Of a stretch of DNA of 36,382 nucleotides, positions 10,305-20,719 are shown one piece after another; position 1 is the first letter of the stretch, and the number at the start of each line of letters is the position of its first letter. The stretch spans positions 1 through 36,382 of the forward strand of contig WPIO01000313.1 in the NCBI GenBank assembly GCA_009760855.2. Reading direction: 5' to 3'. The DNA comes from Cristatella mucedo (lineage: Eukaryota; Bryozoa; Phylactolaemata; Cristatellidae). A program made the translations under genes and the position numbers. The notes beneath the pieces are model-generated. The model saw only the letters and a program-made list of their open reading frames with translations, searched no databases and was not told where the DNA came from.

Positions 10305-10955
10305 GTTCTTACTTCAAAGTCTCCTACAAAAGAACCTAGCAGCTTCTTAGCATTGTGTCACCGAATTTTGTCAATTTAGGTCACCTTTCCAAAAGAATAT
10401 GTCCTCCGGCGTTTCTGCATACTACGTTTTTCGGGTACCAGTCATCACATTGATACAAGCCGAACATCCATGTGGGTCCTTGAGGCACTTAAAACTGTGA
10501 ACTTGTTGACTGATATCCCAACCTTTCGAGGCTATATGATTTTCAAGACGAAACCTATGTCGGATATGTTCACTTTATTGGCTTCGGGTAGTTTTTATGT
10601 TCGCTATCTATATAGGCTATTTAGGCTATATACGTATTATTATCTCCAATTAGTTTTTGTTGCTCTTCGTGCTTATTTCAGCAGCTGTGAGCTGTATCAT
10701 ACTTCGAACGCCTCTGGAAGTTTTCTATTTCTGCCACGTCTAAAGTGAACCAAAAATAAAGTGTTACGTTCACGGTGCGAATTATGTTCAACGGATGTTT
10801 TACTAGTGCTGTTTATAATGCCGATTATAGTACGACTTCTATGTGCTGTGTCAGCTACCTATTTATAATACGTTTTTGCTGTTAACTTCTCTTATGGCAA
10901 TTTTATGAGACTTGCAAGAGTGTAAACCAGGCATACTTTCCATTTCTGTTTCTAG

Positions 10956-11096
10956 CTTGAGAGTCTCGATATCAGTTGGAGCCAGAAGCTAACCACTTTA
11001 CCTTCTTCGATATGCCGGCTTCAAGCTTTGAAAACGCTGTGGGCTCGTTCTTGTGGCCTAACTGAACTGCCACACTGCTGGGACGGCATGAAGTCG
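10956..11096 (+). CDS. LRR exon 3 (two leucine-rich repeats)
   Basis: This 141-bp ORF follows a TTTCTGTTTCTAG acceptor and ends at a GTGAGC donor; complete neighbours use GTAAGC. It reads LESLDISWSQKL, the TTLPSSI core, then LKTLWARSCGLTELPHCWDG and MKS. It gives two LRRs (24 + 23 residues) in frame. It differs from all other cassettes at exposed positions (S3, S9-Q10, R21, W at residue 29, H-C in place of D-S). Its positional counterpart, exon 8, has a different sequence type because of the exchange tract there. This is probably an internal exon of an LRR protein; function unknown. Confidence 0.72.
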
Positions 11097-11183
11097 GTGA
11101 GCTCAGAAGTAAAATTGCAACGCCTAGATTAAAAAAAGTTCAGCCTAGGCCACGTCAAGCTACTATAAAATGAAATTGTTGAA

Positions 11184-12992
11184 GCACTGGTGCACTTTTC
11201 TAAAATGCTAATGTCTAGAATCTACAATCACCTTCACTCCTGCCAGGTTACCTATTTACCTAGTGATTCTTGTGGTGATCAAGCAGATTGCTTCCGTAGC
11301 TTCTCTGTCAACAAGATCAGCAAGATCAGGGATTCCATCCTGAGGGTGGCAGCATAACATGCCTACTGGAATCATGTCCTACAACTGCAAGCAGCTCCTC
11401 AGTATCTAGGTTCAAGAAAGCTATGAGTGGCATCATTCTAAAGTGGATATCCCAATCAAAGAAGAGGAATCGTCCAGTAGACCCTATTCTTGCTCTCCTC
11501 CTTCTGAGATGCTATTATTTTCTGGTTCTATGCATATTTTAGACAATAAATATGTCATTAGCCTTTCTTCAAGTCCCAGCACCTTTCAAAAAGGCTATAT
11601 TAAATCCACTACTCGAGAAAGCCACTCTTGACCCAGATAACTTAAGAAACTTCTTAGTGTCTCTTCTACAGCTCCTATAAAAGAAGCTGGACTGATTCGT
11701 GCCAGACCAGCTGAACTCTCAAATTAAAATGGCTCACATATCTCGTAAGATTCATTCTGGTTATAGAAATAATCAGTCCACGGAGTCAACATGACATCGG
11801 GTGCATAATGACGTTCTTAGGAATAGAGGCTTAAGCTTGTTAGGCTCGAGCTTTAGGGTGGTTTTAATACTATTGATCAGCCAGCCCTCGTGTGTGGTTT
11901 ATCTTGCCGGTTTATCACGGGCACTGCACTGCGATGGTCCAGTTTCTATCTCAGTAGCCCACTCCAGGGAATAACCGTTGACGGACAATGATCAACATGG
12001 GACCCTATTTTAATTTGAGGTACCTACGGGCTTTGTCCTCAGTTGTGTTCGTGTAACAGTTTTGCTCTGACTGCTTGCCGATTTGATAGCCAGGCACAGT
12101 CTAGGCATTCACCACGTAGAGAACACTCACTGGCCCCAATGCTTTTACGCCTCCTAGTCCTTCAGCATGTAAAATATTCTCACCTTTCATGCTGCATGTA
12201 TATATGATATCCACACATAAATGTAAGCGAATCTTTATAAATTGGATGATTAAAGCAACGTACTCGTTATGGAAAAAACTGTGGAATGTCCAAATGGGTA
12301 CGGTTATATCGTACAATCGGCTCTGGTCTTTTATATGTATTATTGAATCTAAGGCTTCCCATTCCAAATGGACCGTTTATCGAACGACCTCATGAGTTCC
12401 ACTGTCAAGCCTGCCTACCTTCAGCTAAATAATATCAATAAATTCGGGCTTCTTTAGTCAGGGATGCTACATCTATATTGGGGCTTTTTATGCTGCTTCC
12501 TGTCTCGACATCCGAAATTCACTGTTAGTTTGCCAGCATTTGCAACACGGTTCCTTTTTCTTTAGCCCCGTCCTACCTATCAGATTTGCTTCCCCACGAG
12601 GCTAAGCATGCTACTACTCACCCTTCTAAATCTGGTAGTTTACCTACACCTCAAATGAATGTCTAGTCATTTGGAGACTTGCCATTAGTTCGCATGGTCC
12701 TAAAGCCTATACAGACTTCGGCCTATCGTCATGCCATATCCTGACTTTAAAAAGATCTATTAATCCCACCACTTAGTGGGTCCGTGTGATTTTTCCTTTA
12801 GTGTGCTTAACTGCGAGGACACCTTTATTGCTGCCATTAGCCACTGTAGCATGGTGACCCTGTATGTGTCACCTCAAACTAGGTTGTGCTTGTAGTCATG
12901 GAGCATTCTAGTAGCAGTTTCGTCCTGCTCCCTTTTCAGGAAATTTAAATTACTTAGTTCTCTTAATATGCTTCGTAAATGTATTATCATTG
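11184..12992 (+). mobile_element. LINE-A remnant in intron 3 (CR1/L2-like)
   Basis: This + strand remnant has RT traces in several frames. PLLEKATLD near 11610 is the decayed RPLLKKPxLD motif. GFNTIDQPA near 11858 is the FDTIDH palm motif, and ITGTALRWSSF with SYLSS-like residues follows near 11915, matching the GxxGxALxWFxSYLS segment. The C-terminal SGSM equivalent lies near 12775, where CACTTAGTGGGTCCGTG replaces GTCCATG. The 3' end has AATTTAAATTACTTAGTTC and an ATT-rich end. Many stops show it is dead. The middle (about 12060-12700) is shared by all LINE-A copies but has no domain I can name. Confidence 0.72.
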
Positions 12993-13744
12993 CTTATATA
13001 TAAAACTTATGAATGCTGAAGCATATTGAGGTATGTGCACTCTGATGCTGCATCAGTGTATCTGGAATCATGTTTAGTTTATATTAAAATTAATATTTTT
13101 GATATGGCTAAAAATGATTACACATTGTAGGAACCTAAAATGACGGTTAAAGCGGCTTCACAAGCGGTTGCTGGTTGTTAGCTGCAGAACTGTTTAGAAC
13201 AATTCTAAACGAGACTTCATCTGTAATGATACTTATCATTTCGCTTTCTCTAAAACTTAACGCTTTAAATAGCATTAGTTATTTAAAGCTGGTAACTTTA
13301 ATCATATTTTCTATTTAAAGGTGTGTCGACTCAGAGTACCTCAGTCGACAAGCTTACTACTTGTCAGTCTTTTTATCGATGCTTCCGAAGATACAAGAAT
13401 TGTCTTCAGATCGGCCTACGAAGTTCGCACGTAGTTCATACCAAATTAAAAGTAGAAGGTGCTGTTCGGTAACTACGCTATTAAATGTTCACATAGATGT
13501 GCTTAGTGGAATGCGATTATTCAAAGGCTGATGACTGCACCTTCTAAGAAAGATTATATCCTCAGCAAACTTTACGCTTCTACTTTCGGTGGACACTGTG
13601 ATAACTATTCTTTAGCCTTCTCATTCGGTCAATAATTCGTGGACTTTGTTGGAAACATGGTCGAGTTCAGGTTAGATAAAAAGAGTGATGCAGAGGGACT
13701 TGATAGGGAGGAGATAAGAAAGGTGATGAATACAATTTTTGGTA
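12993..13744 (+). repeat. Long-type cassette spacer in intron 3
   Basis: This is a shared spacer between LINE-A and LINE-B. It carries a GTCGACT...AGTCGAC inverted repeat at 13325-13349 (7-bp arms, 11-base loop). The second half holds the conserved frame seen best at 21184-21474: here KDYILSKLYASTFGGHC and FRLDKKSDAEGLDREEIRK, broken by a stop between them near 13632. No complete gene is seen. Confidence 0.6.
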
Positions 13745-15081
13745 CTTAAACAATTGAGGATAACATCTGTCCGTCAGATGACGCACTGGCTTGGCTTATT
13801 CCATCCGGTTCATGTAGGGCTCAAGTGTCATCCAGCAGCCAAGTCACCTGTGGAATCCCTCAACGGTCCATCCTCGTTCCGTTGTTGTTCTCCTTAAGTA
13901 CTCTAAATCTGGGAAAAGTGTTTCAGCTCCATAGCGTAACATTTCGCTTTTCGGCTGACGATATGCAACTGTATTTGTCATTAAAACCGTTGGAACCAGC
14001 TGCAGCAACTGATAAACTGAATACTTGCCTTGCCGTAGTTCGATCCAGGATGTTGGCTAATAATATCACACTGAGCACTAATTAAACTGGAGGGCTACTC
14101 ACAGGGTACCAGAAGCATGTGGCAGGACTGCAAGGCTTAGCTCTTCTAATAGGTGATACTGTTGTTCGACAATCATCGTTTGCTCGAAGTTGGGGTGCAG
14201 TCGTTAGCCTACGTTTGGAAAGCTTCGTTAAGAAGACTGCTTCCAGAGCTAATAATAACATCGGTCTCTATTTAGGATCAGGAACTGTCATCCACTGTGT
14301 CCTGAACAATATTTTGCTAGCGTCATAGTACTCTCTTATTTACATTTTTGTAAATCCCTTTAGGCTTGGCTACCTCGAAAAGCCACTAGGCCATTGTAGC
14401 TAGCTATGAATAGTGCTACAAGGCTAGTTCGGAAATCCCAGAGATTTTCCTACTTCGTTAAGAAAGCTTCGATGGCTGCCTATCGATCAACGGATGCAGA
14501 GGAGCATTGTCAACTGTGACAGTTAGGTTAAGGCTTTAGAGATGAGTGGCACCGATTGTCAATATTAGCTTGCTGCAGTGTTGTATTTGCACAAATGCTG
14601 CAACATTGTATCTTGTTCTTACTTAAAAGTTTCTGACATAAGGAACCAAGCAGCTTCCTAGCTTCGTGTCACCGAATTTCGTCAACTTAGGTCACCTCTT
14701 CAAAAGAATATGTCCTCAGGCTTTTCTGCATGCCACATTCTTCGGGTACCAGTAATTTACATTGATACAAGCAGCGAATCCATGTGCATCCTTGAGTAAA
14801 CCTACGAGGCACCTCAAACAGTGAAGTCGTTGACTGATATCACAACTTTTCGAGGCTATCTGACATTCAAGACAAAACTTGTGTTAGATGTGTTCACTGT
14901 ATTTACTTCCGGTAGTTTTTATGTTCACTATCTATGTATGCTATATACGTATTGCTGTCTCAAATTAGTTTTTGTTGGGCTTCATGCTTACTTTAGCAGC
15001 TGTAAACTTATGCATAACTTGTACGACTCTGGAAGTCTTCATTTGTGCCTCACGTCAAGCGAACATAAATAAAGTGCTACG
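13745..15081 (+). mobile_element. LINE-B remnant in intron 3 (CR1/L2-like)
   Basis: The ORF 13825-14085 contains SSSQVTCGIPQRSILVPLLF, the counterpart of the RT motif GVPQGSVLGPLLF, then FRFSADDMQLYLSLKPLEP, where YADD has become SADD. A stop (TAA, 14083-14085) falls where LINE-C also has one, in place of K in the NDDKTELLL segment. A second ORF, 14119-14328, reads AGLQGLALLIGDTVVRQSS, matching the AGLKGFAVLIGDAIVGPSP of LINE-C. A third ORF, 14821-15072, spans the ORF2 end (DITTFRGYLTFKTKL). The end is placed at AATAAAGTGCTACG. Two aspartates of the active site survive, but the reading frame does not. Confidence 0.75.
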
Positions 15082-15268
15082 TTCACGGTGCGGATTATGT
15101 TCGACAGATGTTTTACTAGCGCTGTTTATAATGCCGATTATTGTACGACTTCTATGTGCTGTGTCTGCTACCTATCCATAATACGTTTTTGCTGTTAAAT
15201 TCCCTTATAGCAATTTTATAAGGCTTGCAAGAGTGTAAACCAGGTATACTTTCCATTTCTGTTTCTAG

Positions 15269-15409
15269 CTTAAGCACCTCGATATCAGCGGGAACAAGAA
15301 GCTAACCACTTTACCTTCTTCGATATGCCAGCTTCAAGCTCTGACAAAGCTGGAGGCTCGGTGTTGTGGCCTAACTAAACTGCCAGACTCTTGGAACGGC
15401 ATGAAGTCG
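15269..15409 (+). CDS. LRR exon 4 (two leucine-rich repeats)
   Basis: A 141-bp ORF between a TTTCTGTTTCTAG acceptor and a GTAAGC donor. It reads LKHLDISGNKKL, the invariant TTLPSSICQLQA, then LTKLEARCCGLTKLPDSWNG and MKS. It is the LKHLDIS subtype, shared with exon 9 (its 21-kb counterpart) and the front of exon 8. The upstream 187 bp (15082-15268) are intron sequence with the GTGTAAACCAGGTATAC segment found before most exons. Phase 0 at both ends; probably an internal exon. Confidence 0.73.
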
Positions 15410-15498
15410 GTAAGCTCAGAAGTAAAGTTGCAACGCCTACATTTAAAAAAATGTTTAGCCTAGGCAACGTCTAACTACTATAAAAAAGAATTGTTAAA

Positions 15499-16384
15499 GC
15501 ACTGGTGCACTTTTTTAAAATGCCTATGTCTACGATCAACCGACTCCTTAACTCCTCCCAGATTAGCTATATCCCTAGCAATTATCGTGAAGATCAAGCA
15601 GATTGCTTCTGTAGCATCTTTGTCGAAAAGATAGACAAGAGCAGGGATTCCATCCCTAGGGTTGCAGCATAACATGCCTACTTGAATTATGTCCTACAAC
15701 TGCATGGAGCTCCTTAACATCAACGTTCAAGGAAGCAATGAGTGGCAATATTCTAAAGTGGATATCCTTATCAAAGAAGAGAAATAGGCCGGTAGACCCT
15801 ATTCTTGCTCTCCTGCTTCCGATATGCTATTATCCATCTTCTGGTTCTATGCATATTTATAGCGATAAAGATGTCATTAGCCTTTCTTCAAATCCCAGCA
15901 CTTCTCATAAAGGCTATAACCTGGCCACTACTCAAGAAAGCAACGATTGACTGAGAGAAGTTGGGCAACTTCTCAGTCTCTCTTCTATAGCTAATATAAA
16001 AGAAGCTGGACTGATTCGTTGCAGACCAGCTGAACTCTTATATTGGAATTGCTCACGTAGCGAGTAAGATTCAATCTGGTTATAGAACTAATCAGTCCAC
16101 GGAGTCAACATAACTTCGGGTGTATTATGTATGACCTTCTTAGGTATGGAGGTTTAAGCTTGTTTGGCTTGAGCTTTCGGCCGGTCTTGACTTAATCGAT
16201 CTGCCAGCCCATCGTGAGTGCTGTCCATCTTGCATGTTCATCACTGGCACTGCACTGCAATGGTCGAGTTCCTATCTCAGTAGCCGACTCCAGAAAATAA
16301 TTGTTTACGGACAAAGATCACTATCGGACCTTGTTTCAAGTAGAGGTGTCTCAGGGCTCTGTGCTTAGTTGTGTTCGTTTAACA
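15499..16384 (+). mobile_element. LINE-A remnant in intron 4, first copy, 3'-truncated by rearrangement
   Basis: This copy starts with the pre-RT linker (TINRLLNSS and DCFCSIFVEKIDKSRDS near 15530-15650). It continues through the RPLLKK segment (KKATID near 15930), IQSGYRTNQSTEST near 16070 (the FQSxYRxxHSTETA motif), LSAGLDLIDLP near 16178 (the LSAAFDTIDH motif) and ITGTALQWSSSYLSSRLQ near 16240. It stops abruptly after TTCGTTTAACA at about 16384, where a recombination join begins. Confidence 0.75.
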
Positions 16385-16483
16385 CGTTTAGAACAATTCC
16401 AAACGACACTTCATCTGTAATGATACCTAGCATTTCGCTTTATCTAAAACTTTACTCCTCAAATAGCATTAGTTATTTAAATA
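16385..16483 (+). other. Rearrangement bridge from another part of the cassette
   Basis: About 99 bp match spacer sequence of other cassettes (for example 20919-21010: GTTTAGAACAATTCC and GATACxxxxATTTCGCTTTA). They are placed here between two LINE-A copies. The left join falls at GTTTAGA (16386-16392), a heptamer present at both parental sites. The right join runs from TTAGTTATTTAAA into ATATTCTAAAGTGG. This looks like non-allelic recombination at short homology. Confidence 0.75.
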
Positions 16484-18067
16484 TAAAAATATTCTAAAGT
16501 GGATATCCTTATCAAAGAAGAGAAATAGTCCAGTAGACCCTATTCTTGCTCTCCTGCTTCCGATATGCTATTATCCATCTTCTGGTTCTATGCATATTTA
16601 AAGCGATAAAGATGTCATTAGCCTTTCTTCAAATCCCAGCACCTCTCAGAAAGGCTATAACCTGGCCACTACTCAAGAAAGCAACGATTGACTGAGAGAA
16701 GTTGGGCAACTTCTCAGTCTCTCTTCTATAGCTAATATAAAAGAAGCTGGACTGATTCGTTGCAGACCAGCTGAACTCTTATAGTGGAATTAGTAACGTC
16801 GGTAGTAAGATTCAATCTGGTTATAGAACTAATCAGTCCACGGAGTCAAGATAACTTCTTGTGTGTTATGACGTTCTTAGTAATGCAGGCTTAAGCTTGT
16901 TCGGCTGAATTTTTAGGCTTGTTTTGATACTATCGATATGCCAGTGCTCGTGTGTGGTGCGTCTTGCCGGTTTATCACTGGCACTGCACTGCAATAGTCC
17001 AGTAATTATCTCAGTAGCCCACTCCAGAGAATAACCGTTGACGGACAATGATCAACATGGGACCCTATTTCAAGTTGAGGTACCTACGGGCTTTGTCCTC
17101 AGTTGTGTTCGTTTAACAGTTTAGACTGACCGCTTGCCGATTTGATAGCCAGGCACAATCTAGGCTTTCACCACGTATAGAACACTCACTGGCCCCTTTG
17201 CTTTTACGCCTCCTAGTCCTTCAGCATGTAAAATATTCTCACCTTTCATGCTGCATGTACATATGATATCCACACATACATGTAAGCAAATCTTTATAAA
17301 TTGGATGATTGAAGCAACTTACTCGTTATGGAAAAAACTGTGTAATTTCCAAATGGGTACGGTTATATCTTACAATCGGCTCTGGCCTTTTTTATGTATT
17401 ATATAATCTAAGGCTTCCCATTCTAAATGGACCGTTTATTGAACGACCACATGAGTTCCACTGTCAAGCCTGCATACCTTCAGCTAAATAATATCATTAA
17501 ATTTCGGCTTCTTTAGTCTAGGATACTACATTTATATTGGGAATTTGTGTGCAGCTTCCTGTCCCGACCTCCGAATTTCACTGTTCGTTTGCCAGCACTT
17601 GCAACCAGGTTCCTTTTTCTTTAACCCCAGCCTACCTATCAGATTTGCTTCCCCACGAGGCTAAGCATGCTACTACCCACCCTTCTAAATCTGGTGGTTT
17701 ACCTACACCTCCAATGAATGTCTAGTCATTTGGAGACCTTGTCATTAGTTCGCATGGTTCTAAAGCCTGAACAGACTTTGGCCTATCGTCATGACGGATC
17801 CTGACTTTACAAGGATGTTTAATAATCTTCTATTTATCCCACCACTTAGTGGGTCCATGTGATTTTCTTTTTGTGTGCTTAACTGTGAGGACACTGTTAT
17901 TGCTGCCATAGCCACAGTATCATGGTGACCCTGTATGTGTCACCTCTAAGTAGATTGTGCTTGCAGTCATTGAGCATTCTATTAACAGTTCCGTCATGCT
18001 TCCTTTTCAGGGAATGTAAATTACCTGGAAAGTTCTCTTTAGATGCTGCATGATTAAATTATTATTG
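16484..18067 (+). mobile_element. LINE-A remnant in intron 4, second copy, 5'-truncated
   Basis: The sequence restarts inside LINE-A at ATATTCTAAAGTGGATATCC and runs to the 3' end, so about 640 bp of LINE-A is present twice in this intron. A palm remnant lies near 16900-17000 (decayed FDTI region, then ITGTALQ). The C-terminus near 17795-17860 reads like PDFTRMFNNLLFIPPLSGSM with a stop, as in other copies. It ends AATGTAAATTACCTGGAAAG, GATGCTGCATGATTAAATTA. From about 17100 it is nearly identical to 24090-25058. Confidence 0.75.
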
Positions 18068-18662
18068 CTTGCGTTCGAAACTTAGAAATGCTGTAGGCTA
18101 GTGAGCTGTGTGCACTTTAATGCTGCACGGTGTATCTAGAATCATGTTTAGTTTATATTGAAAATAATATTTTTGATTTGGCTAAAAATGATTGCACATT
18201 GTTTGAACCTAAAATGACGGTTAAAACGGCTTCACAAGCAGCTTGTGGTTGTTAGCTGCAGAACTGTTTAGAACAATTCCAAACGAGACTTTACCTGTAA
18301 TGATATTAGCATTTCGCTTTATCTAAAACTAAACGCTTTAAATAGCATTAGTTATTTAAAGCCGGTAACTTCAATCATATTTTCTATTGAAAGATTTGTC
18401 TACTCAGAGTACCTCAGTCGACAAGCTAACTACTTGTCAATCTTGTTATCGATGCTTCCGAAGATACAAGATTGTCTTCATGTCGGACTACGAAGTTCGC
18501 ACGTAGTTCATACCAAATTAAAAAGTGCTTCGTTCACGGTGCGGATTATGTTCAACAGATGTTTTACTAGTGCTGTTTTTAATGCCGATTGTAGTATGAC
18601 TTCTATGTGTGGTGTTGCGTTGCAAGAGTGTAAACCAGGTATACTTTTCATTTCTGTTTCAG
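18068..18662 (+). repeat. Short-type cassette spacer before exon 5
   Basis: Nearly identical to 25059-25651 and to 3749-4345. The long-type insert is missing at an A-rich join near 18513-18523. A 77-residue ORF here (18434-18667) is identical to the one at 25423-25656, but that reflects recent duplication, and no domain is recognisable. It ends at the exon 5 acceptor. Confidence 0.68.
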
Positions 18663-18803
18663 CTTGAGGTGCTCGATGTCAGCTGGAACGAGAAGCTAAC
18701 CACTTTACCTTCTTCGATATGCCAGCTTCAAGCTCTGACACAGCTGGAGGCTCAGTCTTGTGGCCTAACTGAACTGCCAGACTCCTGGAAAGGCATGAAG
18801 TCG
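18663..18803 (+). CDS. LRR exon 5 (two leucine-rich repeats)
   Basis: A 141-bp ORF with a TTTCTGTTTCAG acceptor and a GTAAGC donor. It reads LEVLDVSWNEKL, TTLPSSICQLQA, then LTQLEAQSCGLTELPDSWKG and MKS. The first half matches exons 2 and 7. The second half is closer to exons 8 and 9 (LEAQSCG), so it looks like a mosaic. It is in frame throughout. Its counterpart in the second 21-kb period lies beyond the window. Confidence 0.73.
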
Positions 18804-18892
18804 GTAAGCTCAGAAGTAGAGTTGCAACGCCTACATTAAAAAAAATGTGTAGCCTAGGCAACGTCTAACTACCATAAAAAAGAATTGTTAAA

Positions 18893-20719
18893 GCACTGGT
18901 GCACTTTTTTAAAATGCCTATGTCTACGATCAACCGACTCCTTAACTCCTCCCAGATTAGCTATATCCCTAGCAATTATCGTGAAGATCAAGCAGATTGC
19001 TTCTGTAGCATCTTTGTCGACAAGATAGACAAGAGCAGGGATTCCATCCCTAGGGTTGCAGCATAACATGCCTAGTGGAATTATGTCCTACAACTGCATG
19101 GAGCTCCTTAACATCTACGTTCAAGGAAGCAATGAGTGGCAATATTCTAAAGTGGATATCCTTATCAAAGAAGAGAAATAGTCCAGTAGACCCTATTCTT
19201 GCTCTCCTGCTTCCGATATGCTATTATCCATCTTCTGGTTCCATGTATTTTTAAAGCAATAAAGATTTCATTAGCCTCTCTTCTAATCCCACTACCTCTC
19301 AGAAAGGCTATAACCTGGCCACTACTCAAGAAAGCAACGATTGACTGAGAGAAGTTGGGCAACTTCTCAGTCTCTCTTCCATAGCTAATATAAAAGAAGC
19401 TGGAATGATTCGTTGCAGACCAGCTGAACTCTTATAGTGGAATTAGAAACGTCGGTAGTAAGATTCAATATGGTTTTAGAACTAATTAGTCCACGGAGTC
19501 AACATAACTTCTTGTGTATTATGACGTTCTTAGTAATGCAGGCTTAAGCTTGTTCGGCTGCATTTTTATGCTTGTTTTGATACTATCGATATGCCAGTGC
19601 TCGTGTGTGGTGCGTCTTGCCGGTTTATCACTGGCACTGCACTGCAATAGTCCAGTTATTATCTCAGTAGCCCACTCCAGAGAATAACCGTTGACGGACA
19701 ATGATCAACATGGGACCCTATTTCAAGTTGAGGTACCTACGGGCTTTGTCCTCAGTTGTGTTCGTGTAACAGTTTAGACTGACCGCTTGCCGATTTGATA
19801 GCCAGGCACAGTCTAGGCATTCACCACGTAGAGAACACTCACTGGCCCCAATCCTTTTATGCCTGCTAGTCCTTCAGCATGTAAAATATTCTCACATTTC
19901 ATGCTGCATGTATATATGACAACACACATAAATGTAAGCAAATCTTTATGAATTAGATGATTAAAGCAACGTACTCGTTATGGAAAAAACTGTGGAATGT
20001 CCAAATGGGTACGGTTATATGGTACAATTGGCTCTTGCCTTTAAATGTATTTTTGAATCTAAGGCTTCCCATTTCCAATGGACCGTTTATTGAACGACCT
20101 CATGAGCTCCACCGTCAAGCCTGCATACCTTCAGCTAAATAATATCGTTAAATTCCGGCTTCTTTAGTCTGGGATACTACATTTATATTGGGAATATGTG
20201 TGCAGCTTCCTGTCTCGACCTCCAAAATTCACTGTTCGTTTGCCAGCATTTGCAACACGGTTTCTTTTCTTTAGTCCCAGCCTACCTATCAGATTTGCTT
20301 CCCCGAGAGGCTAAGCATGCTACTACCCACCCTTCTAAATCCGGTGGTTTACCTACACCTCAAACGAATGTCTAGTCATTTAGAGACCTTGTCATTAGTT
20401 CGCATGGTCCTAAAGCCTATACAGACTTCGGCCTATCGTCATGCCGTATCCTGACTTTAAAAGGATGTTTAAAAAGCTTCTATTTATCCCACCACTTAGT
20501 GGGTCCATGTGATTTTCCTTTTGTGTGCTTAACTGTGAGGATGCTGTTATTGCTGCCATTAGCCACAGTATCATGGTGACCCTGTATGTGTCACCTCTAA
20601 GTAGATTGTGCTTGCAGTCATGGAGCATTTTAGTAACACTTCCGTCATGCTTCCTTTTCAGGGAATGTAAATTACCTGGAAAGTTGTCCTTGGATGCTGC
20701 ATAAATGTATTATTATAGC
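18893..20719 (+). mobile_element. LINE-A remnant in intron 5 (CR1/L2-like)
   Basis: It runs from the pre-RT linker (TINRLLNSS, DCFCSIFVDKIDKSRDS near 18920-19050) through RPLLKK and palm remnants to the C-terminus near 20453-20512. There PDFKRMFKKLLFIPPLSGSM is followed by TGA, the cleanest copy of this end. The 3' UTR then reaches AATGTAAATTACCTGGAAAG and an ATT-rich end. Stops and frame changes in the RT show it is dead. It resembles 32183-33455 very closely, where it or a sister copy was probably the donor of an exchange. Confidence 0.75.

Larger units (their letters stand above)
9085..10762 (+). mobile_element. LINE-B remnant in intron 2 (CR1/L2-like), carrying a younger insertion
   Basis: The C-terminal half of an RT is visible on the + strand. 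SDEALAWFN near 9115 matches the ADKALAWFK of LINE-C, and an ORF from 9296 reads YDMQLYLSFKPLEPDAATDK, where YADD has become AYDM. This continues with SSNKTEVLLIGHTKHVARLH and ISDTAVQPSSC, the counterpart of KTELLLI...LIGDAIVGPSPRARNLGV. A late segment near 10500-10560 (DIPTFRGYMIFKTK) resembles the end of ORF2, where SLxTFKxxLKTxLF is usual. The end is set at the AATAAAGTGTTACG tail-like segment. It is split by the 353-bp insertion at 9952-10304, which copy 2 lacks. Confidence 0.72.

Noticed and set aside
16683-16712. Hairpin GAGAAGTT-GGGC-AACTTCTC as a regulatory or CRISPR-like repeat
   Set aside because: It lies in the decayed RT coding part of LINE-A and recurs only once per LINE-A copy, with no regular short spacing. 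No CRISPR array or repeat-spacer pattern exists in the window.
16866-17048. Recurrent 60-residue - strand ORFs beginning MSVNGYSLEW (16866, 19519, 32809)
   Set aside because: Antisense of the LINE-A RT palm segment (ITGTALQ...SYLS on the + strand). No start context and no domain.
18434-18667. 77-residue ORF beginning MSILLSML, identical at 18434 and 25423
   Set aside because: Identity comes from recent duplication. The ORF crosses the deletion join and runs over the exon acceptor, and no protein motif is seen.
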